Origin: Ramlibacter humi
Lineage (GTDB): Bacteria; Pseudomonadota; Gammaproteobacteria; Burkholderiales; Burkholderiaceae_C
Direction of reading: 5' to 3'
DNA length: 64,000 nt
NCBI RefSeq assembly: GCF_004681975.1
Contig: NZ_SMLK01000003.1
Span: 310,001 to 374,000, forward strand
In this document: one piece after another, positions 1 to 11,000 of the stretch
Numbering within the stretch: position 1 is the first letter of the stretch
How the letters are laid out: every line of letters begins with the position of its first letter
Translations under genes and position numbers: made by a program
The notes under the pieces: generated by a model
What the model was told of the DNA's origin: nothing
Database searches by the model: none
Seen by the model: the letters and a program-made list of their open reading frames with translations, nothing else

Positions 1-21
1 AGCCGCACGCGCGAAGTGGAA

Positions 22-375
22 TCACTTCTTCGGGAACAGTCGCTCGAGCGCTGAATCGATGACCACGCCGATCGCCGAGTAGATCAGCGATCCCACCAGC
101 GCCGGCAGGAATCCCTTCACCTGGAAGCCGTCCAGCAGCGTGGCCGCGGCCCAGAACATCAGGGCGTTGATCACGAACAGGAACAGTCCCAGCGTCACCA
201 CCGTCACCGGCAGCGTCAGCACGACGAGCACGGGACGCACCACCAGGTTGAGCAGGCCGATGACGAAGGCGGCCAGCAAGGCGGCGGTGAAGTTCTTCAC
301 CTCGACGCCCGAATAGACCGCGGCCACGAACAGCAGCGCGACGGCGCTGAGCAGCCATTTGGCGACCAGTTTCAT
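22..375 (-). CDS. Phage holin family 4 / YvlD-type small membrane protein
   Basis: A 117-residue, very hydrophobic protein with about four membrane segments: an N-terminal helix near residues 7-25, two central helices around the VRPVLVVLTLPVTVVTLG stretch, and one near the C-terminus. The NLVVRPVL..LPVT..TLGLF pattern is typical of the YvlD family (Pfam Phage_holin_4_2). These are chromosomal inner-membrane proteins of unknown role; the family name does not indicate a prophage, and no phage genes lie nearby. It is followed on the other strand by an unrelated gene. The ATG at 373-375 gives a start directly before the first helix. Function is not known. Confidence 0.8.
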   Translation of the reverse strand: MKLVAKWLLSAVALLFVAAVYSGVEVKNFTAALLAAFVIGLLNLVVRPVLVVLTLPVTVVTLGLFLFVINALMFWAAATLLDGFQVKGFLPALVGSLIYSAIGVVIDSALERLFPKK

Positions 376-465
376 CGCGGGCAGGATAGCATCGCCGCCG
401 CATTCGCCGGGCCCCGCGCGGGCTTGCGCGCTTGGCTATCATCCCTGCCCCGGTCCCCACGCGCC

Positions 466-903
466 ATGGCAGGCATCCACATCACCGACATCGAGTCGGC
501 CATCAACTTCTGGCGCGAGCGCAAGCCGTCGCCGGACGGCGTGACGCTGGCGCCCGAGCTGCGCGCGCTGGCCGAGGTGTACGCGCTGATGGTGTATTAC
601 CGCGAGGACGAGGCCGACGAGAAAGGCTTCCCGCCCAAGGCGTACGAAGCCTGGAAGGCCTGGTACGACAGCACGCCGGACACGCCCTGCATCGCCATCT
701 GCTCCACCAGCCAGGGCGATGAAACCTGCAAGGGCTGCGGGCGCACTTTCGAGGAAGTCCAGCTGTGGCCCGAGATGTCGCCCGCCGCCAAGCGCCAGAC
801 CTGGCGCCGCATCACGCAGCACGGCGAGGCGTGGCGGTTCAACCGCTACGCGGAGCGGGCGCGCGAAGGCGCGCCGCCAAAACCGGAAGACGAGAGCCGC
901 TGA
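466..903 (+). CDS. DUF3717-DUF1289 two-domain protein
   Basis: The 145-residue product begins MAGIHITDIESAINFWRER, a DUF3717 signature (residues about 1-70), and continues into a DUF1289 segment (about 75-115) with PCIAIC, CKGCGRT and the W..MS pattern of that Cys-rich, probably metal-binding family. Function is unknown for both domains. A TTG 14 codons upstream would add residues not expected for the family, so the ATG at 466 was chosen. Its TGA overlaps the ATG of the next gene by one base (TGATG), so the two are probably translationally coupled. Confidence 0.75.
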   Translation: MAGIHITDIESAINFWRERKPSPDGVTLAPELRALAEVYALMVYYREDEADEKGFPPKAYEAWKAWYDSTPDTPCIAICSTSQGDETCKGCGRTFEEVQLWPEMSPAAKRQTWRRITQHGEAWRFNRYAERAREGAPPKPEDESR

Positions 904-1205
904 TGCGCCGCCTGGCACGCGCGCCCAACATCGCCATCGCGGCGCTGTGGGCCGACGCGCTGCGGCAGGCCGGTTTCGACGCCAGCGTGCAGCGCTACTA
1001 CCTGGGCGCCGCCGCCGGCGAGCTGCCGCCCGACCAGTGCCTGCCGGAAGTCTGGATCGCCGACGATTCGCAGGAAGCCGGTGCGCGCGAGATGCTTCAG
1101 GCGCTGCGTTCGATCCCGCAGCGTCGCTGGGCCTGCGAGTGCGGCGAGATCGTCGAAGGCGGGTTCGGCAGCTGCTGGAACTGCGGCCGCCCGGCGCCCG
1201 CCTGA
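903..1205 (+). CDS. DUF2007 protein with C-terminal zinc ribbon
   Basis: A 100-residue protein that starts inside the stop codon of the preceding gene. The first 70 residues (RAPNIAIAALWADALRQAGF ... LPEVWIADD) fit the DUF2007 'putative signal transducing protein' fold. The last 30 residues carry W-x-C-x-C-G-E and C-W-N-C-G, a CxC/CxxC zinc-ribbon tail usual for this family in betaproteobacteria. No catalytic residue is visible and the role is unknown. It probably forms a two-gene operon with the DUF3717-DUF1289 gene. Confidence 0.75.
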   Translation: MRRLARAPNIAIAALWADALRQAGFDASVQRYYLGAAAGELPPDQCLPEVWIADDSQEAGAREMLQALRSIPQRRWACECGEIVEGGFGSCWNCGRPAPA

Positions 1206-1268
1206 ACGAACTGGATCCGCGCCTGCGCGGGATGAGTTACCGGCTCGCGCGATGCGCCGGGCGTGACG

Positions 1269-1829
1269 TCACTTCCACCGAACCGGCTCGATGTCCGCGC
1301 TGCCCAGCGGCGACGACAGCATCAGCGAGCCTTCCTGGATGGTCGCCTGCAGCTGCATGCTGCGCTCGGCCAGTGCGGCCAGCGCCTGCGACGCTTCGGA
1401 GGGAAAGCGCCAGACCTGCAGCTTGTCCAGGCGCGACACCTTGTTCTCCATTCCGCGCCACCACACTTCGGCGGCGTGATGGAACGCGTACACGATCACC
1501 TGGTCGGCGCGGGAACACGCGCGCACCAGCGGCTTTTCTTCCGGCTGGCCGACCTCGATCCAGCGCACCACGCGGCCGGTGAAGTCGCGCACCAGCGCGT
1601 CGGGATCGTCGGGATCCGACAGGCCCGCGCCGAAGCCGAGGGTGGCGTCGCCGCCGCAGTCGGTCTGCAGCGAGTGCGCGTTCAGCGCCAGCGCGGCCAG
1701 CCGCACCATCATGCGTTCGTCGGTCTCGCTGGGGTGCCGCGCCAGCGTCAGCGCGTGGTCGGCGTAGTAGCCGCGGTCGATGTCGGCGACCGCCAGCTGC
1801 GCCTTGAAGACGGTGGACTTGAGCGCCAC
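1269..1829 (-). CDS. yaeQ: YaeQ family protein
   Basis: A 186-residue protein matching YaeQ along its length: N-terminal MALKSTVFKAQLAVADIDRGYY, the central SETDERMMVRLAAL, and FGAGLSDPDDPDAL / RWIEVGQPEEK blocks. YaeQ folds like a restriction-endonuclease-type (PD-(D/E)XK) domain, and the conserved E-x-GQP-x-E-K core is visible. The biochemical role is unsettled; older reports linked it to RfaH suppression. It lies five bases downstream of purB on the same strand and is probably cotranscribed with it. Confidence 0.9.
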   Translation of the reverse strand: MALKSTVFKAQLAVADIDRGYYADHALTLARHPSETDERMMVRLAALALNAHSLQTDCGGDATLGFGAGLSDPDDPDALVRDFTGRVVRWIEVGQPEEKPLVRACSRADQVIVYAFHHAAEVWWRGMENKVSRLDKLQVWRFPSEASQALAALAERSMQLQATIQEGSLMLSSPLGSADIEPVRWK

Positions 1830-1834
1830 GCGCG

Positions 1835-3944
<2,110 letters not shown>

Positions 3945-3954
<10 letters not shown>

Positions 3955-3970
3955 CGCGGGCGTTTCTTCC
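3945..3970 (+). terminator. Rho-independent terminator overlapping the GST stop codon
   Basis: Stem GCCCGC / GCGGGC with a five-base loop that contains the TGA stop codon, followed by GTTTCTTCCC. The last two GST codons form the left arm. Confidence 0.65.
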
Positions 3971-4475
3971 CGCCTCTGTCCTTCCATCCGCCGGTGAACC
4001 GGCGCGCCTTGCCGGCATGCGGAAGTCGTTCTGCGTGCGATGACGTGCAGCGCGCCGACGCGGTTCGCCTGCTGGTGGCGCAGCATCTCGTCCAGCGACC
4101 ATTCGTTCGCGCGCAATGCGCTGGTGCGCGGCCGCGAAGTCGGAACCGGAACCGACGACGGCGACTTTCATGTCGCCGCCGCCGTGTCCACCGGGCCAGG
4201 CCGGAAAGAAAAATGCCGCGAAGCGCCCCGTGACGAAGGAGGGAGGGAGGGAGGAGGAGAAGAGTCGCCCCAGGATTGCAGCCCGGCGGCATGCGCCGGG
4301 AAGGCTTCGCGACAGCAATTGGGATCCAGTCCCCCGCTCCGTGCCCTTATCGACCCTGTACTGTCGTCCCCAGTTCCGTCCCGAGTGACACTGTCCGGTA
4401 AATGTTTGTGTGCATCGGTGCAGCCGAATGAACTGATCGGTATTGGTGATTACCAGTCAGTTCAAGGCGCGCGAG
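3962..4475. other. Gene-poor 0.5 kb region
   Basis: No convincing gene is seen between the GST and glutathione peroxidase genes, which converge here. It contains a purine-rich stretch with repeated GGGA units near 4238-4260, a perfect 8-bp inverted repeat (4429-4464), and base composition closer to AT/GC parity at 4320-4460 than the rest of the window. Open frames in it have no recognisable motifs. Short minus-strand stretches around 4030-4170 read protein-like in two different frames, which could be a decayed gene, but I cannot name one. Confidence 0.5.
4429..4464. repeat. Stem-loop with 8-bp perfect arms
   Basis: TGAACTGA at 4429-4436 pairs with TCAGTTCA at 4457-4464. An inner GGTA/TACC stem closes an eight-base loop. 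It lies 11 bases beyond the stop codon of the minus-strand glutathione peroxidase gene and may end or stabilise that transcript, although there is no clear run of U on either side. Confidence 0.5.
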
Positions 4476-5063
4476 TCAGGGCTTGCCGAGAAGCTGTTCG
4501 ATGCGGCCGACCAGTTCCGGGTCTTCCGGCGTGGTGAGGCTGGAGTACTGCGCGACCACCGCGCCGTCGCGCGCGATCAGGTACTTGTGGAAGTTCCACA
4601 TCGGCTGGCGCCCGGTCTTCGCGGCCAGTTCCTTGAACAGCGGGTTGGCGTCCGCGCCGCGCACGCTGCTCTTGCCGAACATCGGGAATTTCACGCCGTA
4701 GGTGTTCTCGCAGAAGTCCGCGATCTCGTGATTGCTGTTCTTCTCCTGCGCGAAGTCGTTGGACGGGAAGCCCAGCACCACCAGCCCGCGGTCGCGGTAG
4801 CGCGCGTACAGCGCTTCCAGCCCCTTGTACTGCGGCGTGAACCCGCAGTAGCTGGCGGTGTTCACCACCAGCAGCACCTTGCCGGCGTACTGGCACAGCG
4901 CTTGCGGCTTCTCGTCCTGCAGCCGGGGGAACTGGTATCGCAGCACGGCGGGACAGGCGGCCGCGGCCGGCGCCGCCGAGGCAGGACGCGCCGGCGACTG
5001 TGCCGCGGCCGGAATGGCAAATGCGAGGGTGATCAGCACCAGGAAAGGGATGCGCAAGGTCAT
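4476..5063 (-). CDS. Exported glutathione peroxidase (cysteine type)
   Basis: Reduces hydroperoxides with thiols; probably periplasmic. The 195-residue product has a signal peptide (MTLRIPFLVLITLAFAIPAAA, cleavage near residue 21-22), then the GPx fold. The active-site block NTASYCGFTPQY holds peroxidatic Cys73, replacing selenocysteine. Gln106 and the Trp156-Asn157 pair complete the catalytic tetrad. Cys119 in the FCENTYG region is placed like the resolving Cys of thioredoxin-dependent GPx enzymes, so thioredoxin rather than glutathione may be the donor. The second signature reads FPSNDF instead of the usual FPCNQF. GGAG lies six bases before the ATG at 5061-5063; farther upstream starts would bury the signal peptide. 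Confidence 0.88.
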   Translation of the reverse strand: MTLRIPFLVLITLAFAIPAAAQSPARPASAAPAAAACPAVLRYQFPRLQDEKPQALCQYAGKVLLVVNTASYCGFTPQYKGLEALYARYRDRGLVVLGFPSNDFAQEKNSNHEIADFCENTYGVKFPMFGKSSVRGADANPLFKELAAKTGRQPMWNFHKYLIARDGAVVAQYSSLTTPEDPELVGRIEQLLGKP

Positions 5064-5191
5064 GGCCAGCTCCGCTGCGACTTGGGTTCGTTCCATTCTG
5101 ATGCACGCGGGCCGGCCATGGCCGCATGCGGCTTTGTCCGATGCCCCCGGGTGCAGGGGCTGCTGTAAGAACACTTTCATTCGCACCCGCT

Positions 5192-5197
5192 TAAAAT
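5192..5197 (+). promoter_or_regulatory. Candidate -10 box for the ferritin-like protein gene
   Basis: TAAAAT followed by CCGGGC, 23 bases before the ATG at 5220. The context matches other candidate -10 boxes in the window. No clear -35 was found at standard spacing. Confidence 0.45.
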
Positions 5198-5219
5198 CCG
5201 GGCGATCTTTCCCACCGCC

Positions 5220-6080
5220 ATGCTTTACCCAGAACTATTCAAGCAGCTCGAGTCCGTCCGCTGGGACATGGACAAGGACATCCCCTGGGACCGCTTCGAC
5301 GCGTCCATGCTGTCCGACGAGCAGGCCCAGACCATCAAGATGAACGCCATCACGGAATGGGCGGCGCTGCCGGCCACCGAGATGTTCCTGCGCGACAACC
5401 GCGACGACAGCGACTTCTCCGCGTTCATGTCCATCTGGTTCTTCGAGGAGCAGAAGCACTCGCTGGTGCTGATGGAATACCTGCGCCGCTTCCGCCCCGA
5501 CCTGGTGCCCACCGAGCAGGAACTGCACGAGATCCGCTTCGAGTTCGAGCCCGCCCCCGCGCTCGAAACGCTGATGCTGCACTTCTGCGGCGAAATCCGC
5601 CTGAACCACTGGTACCGCCGCGCTTCCGAGTGGCACACCGAGCCGGTGATCAAGCACATCTACCAGACGCTCAGCCAGGACGAGGCCCGCCACGGCGGCG
5701 CCTACCTGCGCTACATGAAGCGCGCCATCGGCAAGTTCGGCGTCGAGGCCAAGGCCGCATTCGCCAAGGTGGGCGTGCTGATGGCCAGCGCGCGCCGCAC
5801 GGCGCAGGCGCTGCACCCGACCAACCTGCACGTGAACAAGACCCTGTTCCCGCGCGACACCATCCAGAGCCGCCTGCCCAACCCGGAATGGTTGGAGCAC
5901 TGGCTGGACAAGCAGATCAACTTCGACGCCGTGTGGGAAACCAAGGTGGTCGAACGCATCCTGCACAACATGAGCCTGCTGATGGACCGCAGCTTCAAGA
6001 GCGTGCAGGAGCTCAACCGCTTCCGCAAGGAACTGGGCGCCTCGCTCACCGGCGCGGCCCCGGCCTCCAGCGCGGCCTGA
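5220..6080 (+). CDS. Ferritin-like diiron protein (acyl-ACP desaturase-related)
   Basis: A 286-residue all-helical protein with two E/D-E-x-x-H metal motifs, EEQKH (about residues 77-81) and DEARH (about 156-160), plus upstream glutamates in TEWAAL and GEIRLNHW. This is the four-helix diiron arrangement of the ferritin-like superfamily, near the acyl-ACP desaturase/AurF branch. There is no signal peptide. The substrate is unknown; a desaturase, oxygenase or radical-handling role are all possible. Its stop codon overlaps the rfaE2 start by one base, suggesting one transcript, though no functional link to heptose synthesis is evident. Confidence 0.78.
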   Translation: MLYPELFKQLESVRWDMDKDIPWDRFDASMLSDEQAQTIKMNAITEWAALPATEMFLRDNRDDSDFSAFMSIWFFEEQKHSLVLMEYLRRFRPDLVPTEQELHEIRFEFEPAPALETLMLHFCGEIRLNHWYRRASEWHTEPVIKHIYQTLSQDEARHGGAYLRYMKRAIGKFGVEAKAAFAKVGVLMASARRTAQALHPTNLHVNKTLFPRDTIQSRLPNPEWLEHWLDKQINFDAVWETKVVERILHNMSLLMDRSFKSVQELNRFRKELGASLTGAAPASSAA

Positions 6081-6577
6081 TGGAACGGGCCGCCGCGCCC
6101 CCGGACTTCCTGCGCAAGATCGTGCCGCGCGAAAGCGCGGCCGCCGCCATGGCCGCCCTGCCGCGGCCGGTGGTCTTCACCAACGGCGTTTTCGACGTGC
6201 TGCACCGCGGGCACGCCACTTACCTGGCGCAGGCCCGCGCGCTCGGCGCGTCGCTGGTGGTCGCCGTCAACACCGACGCGTCCGCCCGCCGCCTGGGCAA
6301 GGGCCCGGACCGCCCGCTGAACCGCGAGAACGACCGCGCCACGCTGCTCGCCGCGCTGGCGTCGGTGGACCTGGTCACCTTCTTCGACGAAGACACGCCG
6401 GTGCAGCTGCTGGGCGAGCTCAGGCCCGGCCTGTACGTCAAGGGCGGCGACTACGACATGGCCAGGCTGGCCGAAACGCGGCTGGTGGAAAGCTGGGGCG
6501 GCCGCGCGCTGGCCATCCCGTTCGTGGATGGCTACTCCACCACCAACCTCGTCGACCGCATCCGCTCCGGCAGCTGA
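6080..6577 (+). CDS. rfaE2: D-glycero-beta-D-manno-heptose 1-phosphate adenylyltransferase
   Basis: Forms ADP-heptose from heptose 1-phosphate and ATP for the lipopolysaccharide inner core. The 165-residue product is the stand-alone nucleotidyltransferase half of HldE, as is usual in betaproteobacteria. Visible motifs are TNGVFDVLHRGH (34-45, with HxGH at 42-45), the ribose/phosphate-binding VNTDASARRLGKGPDRP, YVKGGDYD, and C-terminal GYSTTNLVDRI, which matches the family ISxT-type motif. The ATG at 6080 shares a base with the preceding TGA. Confidence 0.93.
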   Translation: MERAAAPPDFLRKIVPRESAAAAMAALPRPVVFTNGVFDVLHRGHATYLAQARALGASLVVAVNTDASARRLGKGPDRPLNRENDRATLLAALASVDLVTFFDEDTPVQLLGELRPGLYVKGGDYDMARLAETRLVESWGGRALAIPFVDGYSTTNLVDRIRSGS

Positions 6578-6580
6578 CGC

Positions 6581-6607
6581 TGTCACAAGCGGCGGGGCCG
6601 GAACGTC
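6581..6607 (+). promoter_or_regulatory. ECF41-type promoter for the sigma-factor gene
   Basis: TGTCACA (6581-6587), a 16-base spacer, then CGTC (6604-6607). This agrees with the promoter pattern described for ECF41 sigma factors. The predicted start of RNA is about 6613, almost at the ATG at 6615, so the message may be nearly leaderless. The same pattern with the same spacer length precedes the next gene. Confidence 0.75.
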
Positions 6608-6614
6608 TTCGCCG

Positions 6615-7505
6615 ATGGACCAACGCACCGCCCTCTTCCAGCGGCACCGACCGCGCCTCTTCGGCCTGGCCTACCGCATGCTCGGCTCGCGCGCCGACGC
6701 CGAAGACGTGCTGCAGGACGCGTGGCTGCGCTGGAACGAGTCCGACACCGACAGCCTCCGCACGCCGGAAGCCTGGCTGGTGACCGTCACCTCGCGCCTG
6801 GCCATCGACCGCCTGCGGCACGCCAAGACCGAGCGCGAGCATTACACCGGCCACTGGCTGCCCGAGCCGCTGGTCGAACCGCTGGACGAAGACACGCCGC
6901 AGTCGCTGCTGGAGCGGGCCGACGACGTGTCGATGGCGCTGCTGCGCGTGCTGGAGACGCTGGCGCCGGCCGAGCGCGCGGCCTTCGTGCTGCGGCAGGT
7001 GTTCGACACCGGCTACGCCGAGATCGCCACCTTGCTGGGCAAGAGCGAGGCCGCCTGCCGCCAGCTGGTGCACCGCGCGCAGGAACGCGTGCAGGCACAG
7101 CGCGTGCCGCAGGCGGTGGACTCCGCCGCGCATCGCCGGTTGCTGGAGGCTTTCGCCGATGCGGCCGCGCGCGGCGACTTCCAGGGCCTGCGGCAATTGT
7201 TCGCCGACGACGCGGCGCTGGTCAGCGACGGCGGCGGCCGCGTCTCCGCTTTCGCGCACGTGCTGCACGGGTCGCAGCGCCTGGCGCAGCTTTACTACGC
7301 GACCTTCCGCCGAGCTGGCGAGTCGGTGCGCTACGTGCCGGTGCGCGTGAACGGCGGGCCTGGCGTAGCGCGCTACTTCGACGGCCGGCTGGAATCGGTA
7401 CAGGCTTTCGAGCTCACCGCTGACGGCCGCATCGCGGCGGTGTACGTGCAGCGCAACCCGGACAAATTGCGGGCCGTGCAGGCCGCGCTGTCACAAACGG
7501 GCTGA
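6615..7505 (+). CDS. ECF41-family RNA polymerase sigma factor with SnoaL-like C-terminal domain
   Basis: A 296-residue extracytoplasmic-function sigma factor. Region 2 (about 6-75) carries FGLAYRMLGSRADAEDVLQDAWLRW; region 4 (about 115-170) carries LAPAERAAFVLRQVFD, GYAEIATLLGKSEAACRQ and the HRAQERV recognition helix. Residues about 175-296 form a SnoaL-like (NTF2 fold) domain, which in ECF41 proteins replaces an anti-sigma factor and tunes activity. No anti-sigma gene is nearby, as expected for the class. It appears to read its own promoter and that of the AhpD-like gene downstream. The inducing signal is not evident. Confidence 0.9.
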   Translation: MDQRTALFQRHRPRLFGLAYRMLGSRADAEDVLQDAWLRWNESDTDSLRTPEAWLVTVTSRLAIDRLRHAKTEREHYTGHWLPEPLVEPLDEDTPQSLLERADDVSMALLRVLETLAPAERAAFVLRQVFDTGYAEIATLLGKSEAACRQLVHRAQERVQAQRVPQAVDSAAHRRLLEAFADAAARGDFQGLRQLFADDAALVSDGGGRVSAFAHVLHGSQRLAQLYYATFRRAGESVRYVPVRVNGGPGVARYFDGRLESVQAFELTADGRIAAVYVQRNPDKLRAVQAALSQTG

Positions 7506-7515
7506 GGCCCGCGTC
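7489..7515 (+). promoter_or_regulatory. ECF41-type promoter for the carboxymuconolactone decarboxylase-like gene
   Basis: TGTCACA (7489-7495), a 16-base spacer, CGTC (7512-7515). The first half lies in the last codons of the sigma gene. The predicted RNA start is about 7521; an AGGAAA ribosome site precedes the ATG at 7545. Confidence 0.8.
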
Positions 7516-7544
7516 TTGTCTCTGTCATCAACCAGGAAACCGAC

Positions 7545-8018
7545 ATGGACCACGCTTCTCCCCGCCTTGAACACACCAGGCTCGCCCCCGACGCTTTCCG
7601 CGCCATGCTGGGCGTGAGCGAAACCGTCAAGAAGTCCAGCCTGGGCAAGCAGCTGCTGGCGCTGGTGGATTCGCGCGTGTCGCAGCTGAACGGCTGCGCG
7701 TACTGCCTGGACATGCACACGCGCGAACTGGCGGCCGCCGGCGAGACGCTGCAGCGCATCGCCTGCCTGGCGGCTTGGGAAGAGACGTCGCTCTACACGC
7801 CGCGCGAGCGCGCCGCGCTGAAGTGGGCCGAGAGCCTGACGCTGCTGCGCGAAACGCAGGCGCCGCAGGAGCGCTTCGACGCGCTGCGCGACCACTTCAG
7901 CGACCAGGAGATCGCCGAGCTGTCGTTCGCCATCGCGCAGATCAACGCCTGGAACCGGCTGGGCGTGGGCATGCGCTTGCCGGTGGGGCCGCGCCCCATC
8001 GCGCTGAAGGCGGCCTAA
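7545..8018 (+). CDS. Carboxymuconolactone decarboxylase / AhpD-like protein
   Basis: A 157-residue protein of the CMD superfamily. GCAYCLDMH (residues 50-58) has the AhpD-type C-x-x-C pair (Cys51, Cys54) and nearby His58 used in peroxidase/thiol-relay chemistry, and LRDHFSDQEIAELSFAIAQINAWNRLGV is the classic C-terminal block. Such genes are the standard target of ECF41 sigma factors, which fits the promoter directly upstream. The in vivo substrate is unknown; a role in oxidative or electrophile stress is inferred. Its last four bases overlap the tail of the convergent RND gene. Confidence 0.9.
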   Translation: MDHASPRLEHTRLAPDAFRAMLGVSETVKKSSLGKQLLALVDSRVSQLNGCAYCLDMHTRELAAAGETLQRIACLAAWEETSLYTPRERAALKWAESLTLLRETQAPQERFDALRDHFSDQEIAELSFAIAQINAWNRLGVGMRLPVGPRPIALKAA

Positions 8019-11000
8019 CCCTTCGCGGGCTCCGAGCTTGCGGCGCTTTCGTGGCGCCGCAGCTTCTTCGCCTGCCGCCGGATGAAGCCTTCCACGTCGT
8101 CGAAGATCGTGTAGACCACCGGGATCACCACCAGGCTCAGCACGGTGGACGTGATCAGGCCGCCGATCACCGCGGTGGCCATCGGCGAACGGAAGCTCTG
8201 GTCCGCCGCGCCCATGCCCAGCGCGATGGGCAGCATGCCCGCGCCCATGGCGATGGTGGTCATGATGATGGGCCGCGCGCGTTTGTGGCAGGCGTCCATC
8301 AGTGCCTCCCAGCGGCTCATGCCGTGCTCCGTGCGGGCCATGATCGCGTATTCCACCAGCAGGATGGAGTTCTTGGTCGCGATGCCCATCAGCATGATCA
8401 GCCCGATCAGCGAAGGCATCGACAGCATCGCGTTGCCCACCAGCAGCCCGACGAACGCGCCGCCGATGGACAGCGGCAGCGCGGCCAGGATGGTGAACGG
8501 GTGCAGGAAGTCCTTGAACAGCAGCACCAGCACGATGTAGATGCACAGCACGCCGGTCAGCATGGCCAGCCCGAAACTGGCGAACAGCTCGCCCATCACC
8601 TCGGCGTCACCCACCTCGCGCACGAAGACGCCCGCCGGCAGGTTGCGCACGGAGGGCAGCTTCTGCACGGCATCGGCCACTTCGCCCAGCGGCTGGCCCG
8701 ACAGCTCGATCTCGAAGTTGATGTTGCGCGAACGGTCGTAGCGGTCGATCACCGCGGGGCCACCCGTCAACTGCAGCGTGGCCACTTCGCCCAGCATCAC
8801 CGGCCCGCGCGAGCCCGGCACGGCCAGGCGTTCGAGCAGTTGCAGGTCGCGGCGCGCCTCGTCCTGCAGCTTCACCACGATGGGCACCTGCCGCTGCGAC
8901 AGGTTCAGCTTGGGCAGCGCCACGTCGTAGTCGCCGGCGGTGGCGATGCGCAGCGTCTCGCCGATGGCGGCGCTGGTGACGCCCAGGTCGGCGGCCCGCG
9001 CGAAGTCGGGCCGCACCGCGATCTCGGGCCGGATCAGGCTGGCCGTCGACGCGATCTGTCCCAGTCCGGGGATGGTGCGCAGGTCGCGCTCCACCGCCAT
9101 CGCGGCCGCCTGCAGCGCCTGCGGATCGTCGCCGCTGAGCACCAGCACGTACTTCTCGCCCGAGCCGCCCAGGCCGACCTTGCTGCGCACGCCGGGCAGC
9201 GGCTCCAGCGCCTTGCGGATCTGGTTCTCGATCGGCTGCTTGCGCGGGCGGTCGCCGCGCGGGTCCAGCTCGATGGTGAGCGTGGCCTTGCGCACCTCGG
9301 CCGCGCCGGTGTTGGCGAACGGGTCGCCGCCCGCGGCGCCGCCGCCGATGGTGGTGTACACGCTGCGCACGTGCGGCACCTTCGTGATGAGGCCGCGCGC
9401 CTGCTCGGCGACGGCCTTGGTCTGTTCCAGCGTGGAGCCGGGCTGCAGTTCCAGGTACACCTGCGTCTGCGAGTTGTCGTCCGGCGGGATGAAGCCCGCC
9501 GGCAGCAGCGGCGTCAGCGCCAGCGAGCCGAAGAAGAACAGGCCGGCCAGCACGCTGGTGGCCAGGCGGTGGCGCAGCGCCCACTGCACGCAGCGCAGGT
9601 AGGGCGGCATCCAGCGCGGCTCCTGGTGCGGCTTCACGATCGGCCGCAGCATGTACGCGGCCATCATCGGGGTGAGCATGCGCGCCACCACCAGCGAGGC
9701 GAACACCGCCAGCGCGGCGGTCCAGCCGAACTGCTTGAAGAACTTGCCGGCGATGCCGCTCATGAACGCGGTGGGCAGGAACACCGCGATCAGCGTGAAG
9801 GTGGTGGCGATCACCGCCAGGCCGATCTCGTCGGCCGCCTCCATCGCCGCCTGGTAAGGCGTCTTGCCCATGCGCAGGTGGCGCACGATGTTCTCGACTT
9901 CCACGATGGCGTCGTCCACCAGGATGCCGACCACCAGCGACAGCGCCAGCAGCGTCACCACGTTGATCGAGAAGCCCAGCAGGTACATGCCCAGGAAGGC
10001 GGGGATGGCCGACATCGGCAGCGCGACGGCCGACACGAAGGTGGCGCGCCAGTCGCGCAGGAACAGCCACACCACCAGCACCGCCAGCGCGGCGCCTTCG
10101 TACAGCAGGTGCAGCGAGCCGTCGTATTCCTCCTGCACCGGCGTGACGAAGTCGAACGCCTGCGTCAGCTGGATGTCGGGGCGGCGCGCCTTCAGTTCGT
10201 CCAGCGCCTGGTGCACGGCGGCGCCCACGGCCACCTCGCTTTCGCCGCGGCTGCGCGCCACCTCGAAGCCCACCACCGGCTTGCCGTTCAGCAGCGCGGC
10301 CGCGCGCGGTTCGGCGATGGTGTCGCTGACGGTCGCGATGTCGGACAGCTTCACACGGCGGCCGGCACCGTTCGCGGCGGCCGGCAGCGCGATGTCGATG
10401 CGGCCGATCTCGGCCGCGGTCTTCACCGTGGCCAGCGTGCGCACGGGCTGCTCGCCGCCGCCCAGGTCGGTGCGGCCGCCGGCGCTTTCCACCTGCACCT
10501 GGCGCAGCTGCCGCGACACTTCGGCCGCGCTGATGCCCAGGCCCTGCATGCGCAGCGGGTCCAGCGCGACACGCACTTCGCGGCTGACGCCGCCCACGCG
10601 GTTGACGGCGCCGACGCCCTTGACGGCCAGCAGCCGGCGCGAGATGTCGTTGTCGACGAACCAGGACAAGGCCTCCTCGTCCATCTGCGGCGAGGCGATG
10701 GTGAAGGCCAGCACCGGCTGGCCGGCCAGGTCCATCTTGGTGACGATGGGGTCGCGCAGGTCCGCGGGCAGGTCGCTGCGCACGCGCGAGACCGCCGAGC
10801 GCGTGTCGTCCACCGCTTCCTGCACCGGCTTTTCCAGCCGGAATTCCGCGGTGATGGTGACCACGCCGTCCTGCACCTTGGTGTACAGGTGCTTCAGGCC
10901 CTGCAGCGTGGCCATCGCGTTCTCGAGCTTGCGCGCGACGTCGGTTTCCAGCTGGCCGGGCGACGCGCCCGGCAGCGATGCGGTGACCACCACGGTGGGC

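Noticed and set aside
22-375. Prophage suggested by a 'phage holin' family name
   Set aside because: This family is chromosomal and widespread, and no other phage gene is near.
4030-4170. Protein-like minus-strand pieces (VAVVGSGSDF..., NEWSLDEMLRHQQANR...) in two frames
   Set aside because: Suggestive of a broken gene, but no family could be recognised and the frames do not join cleanly.
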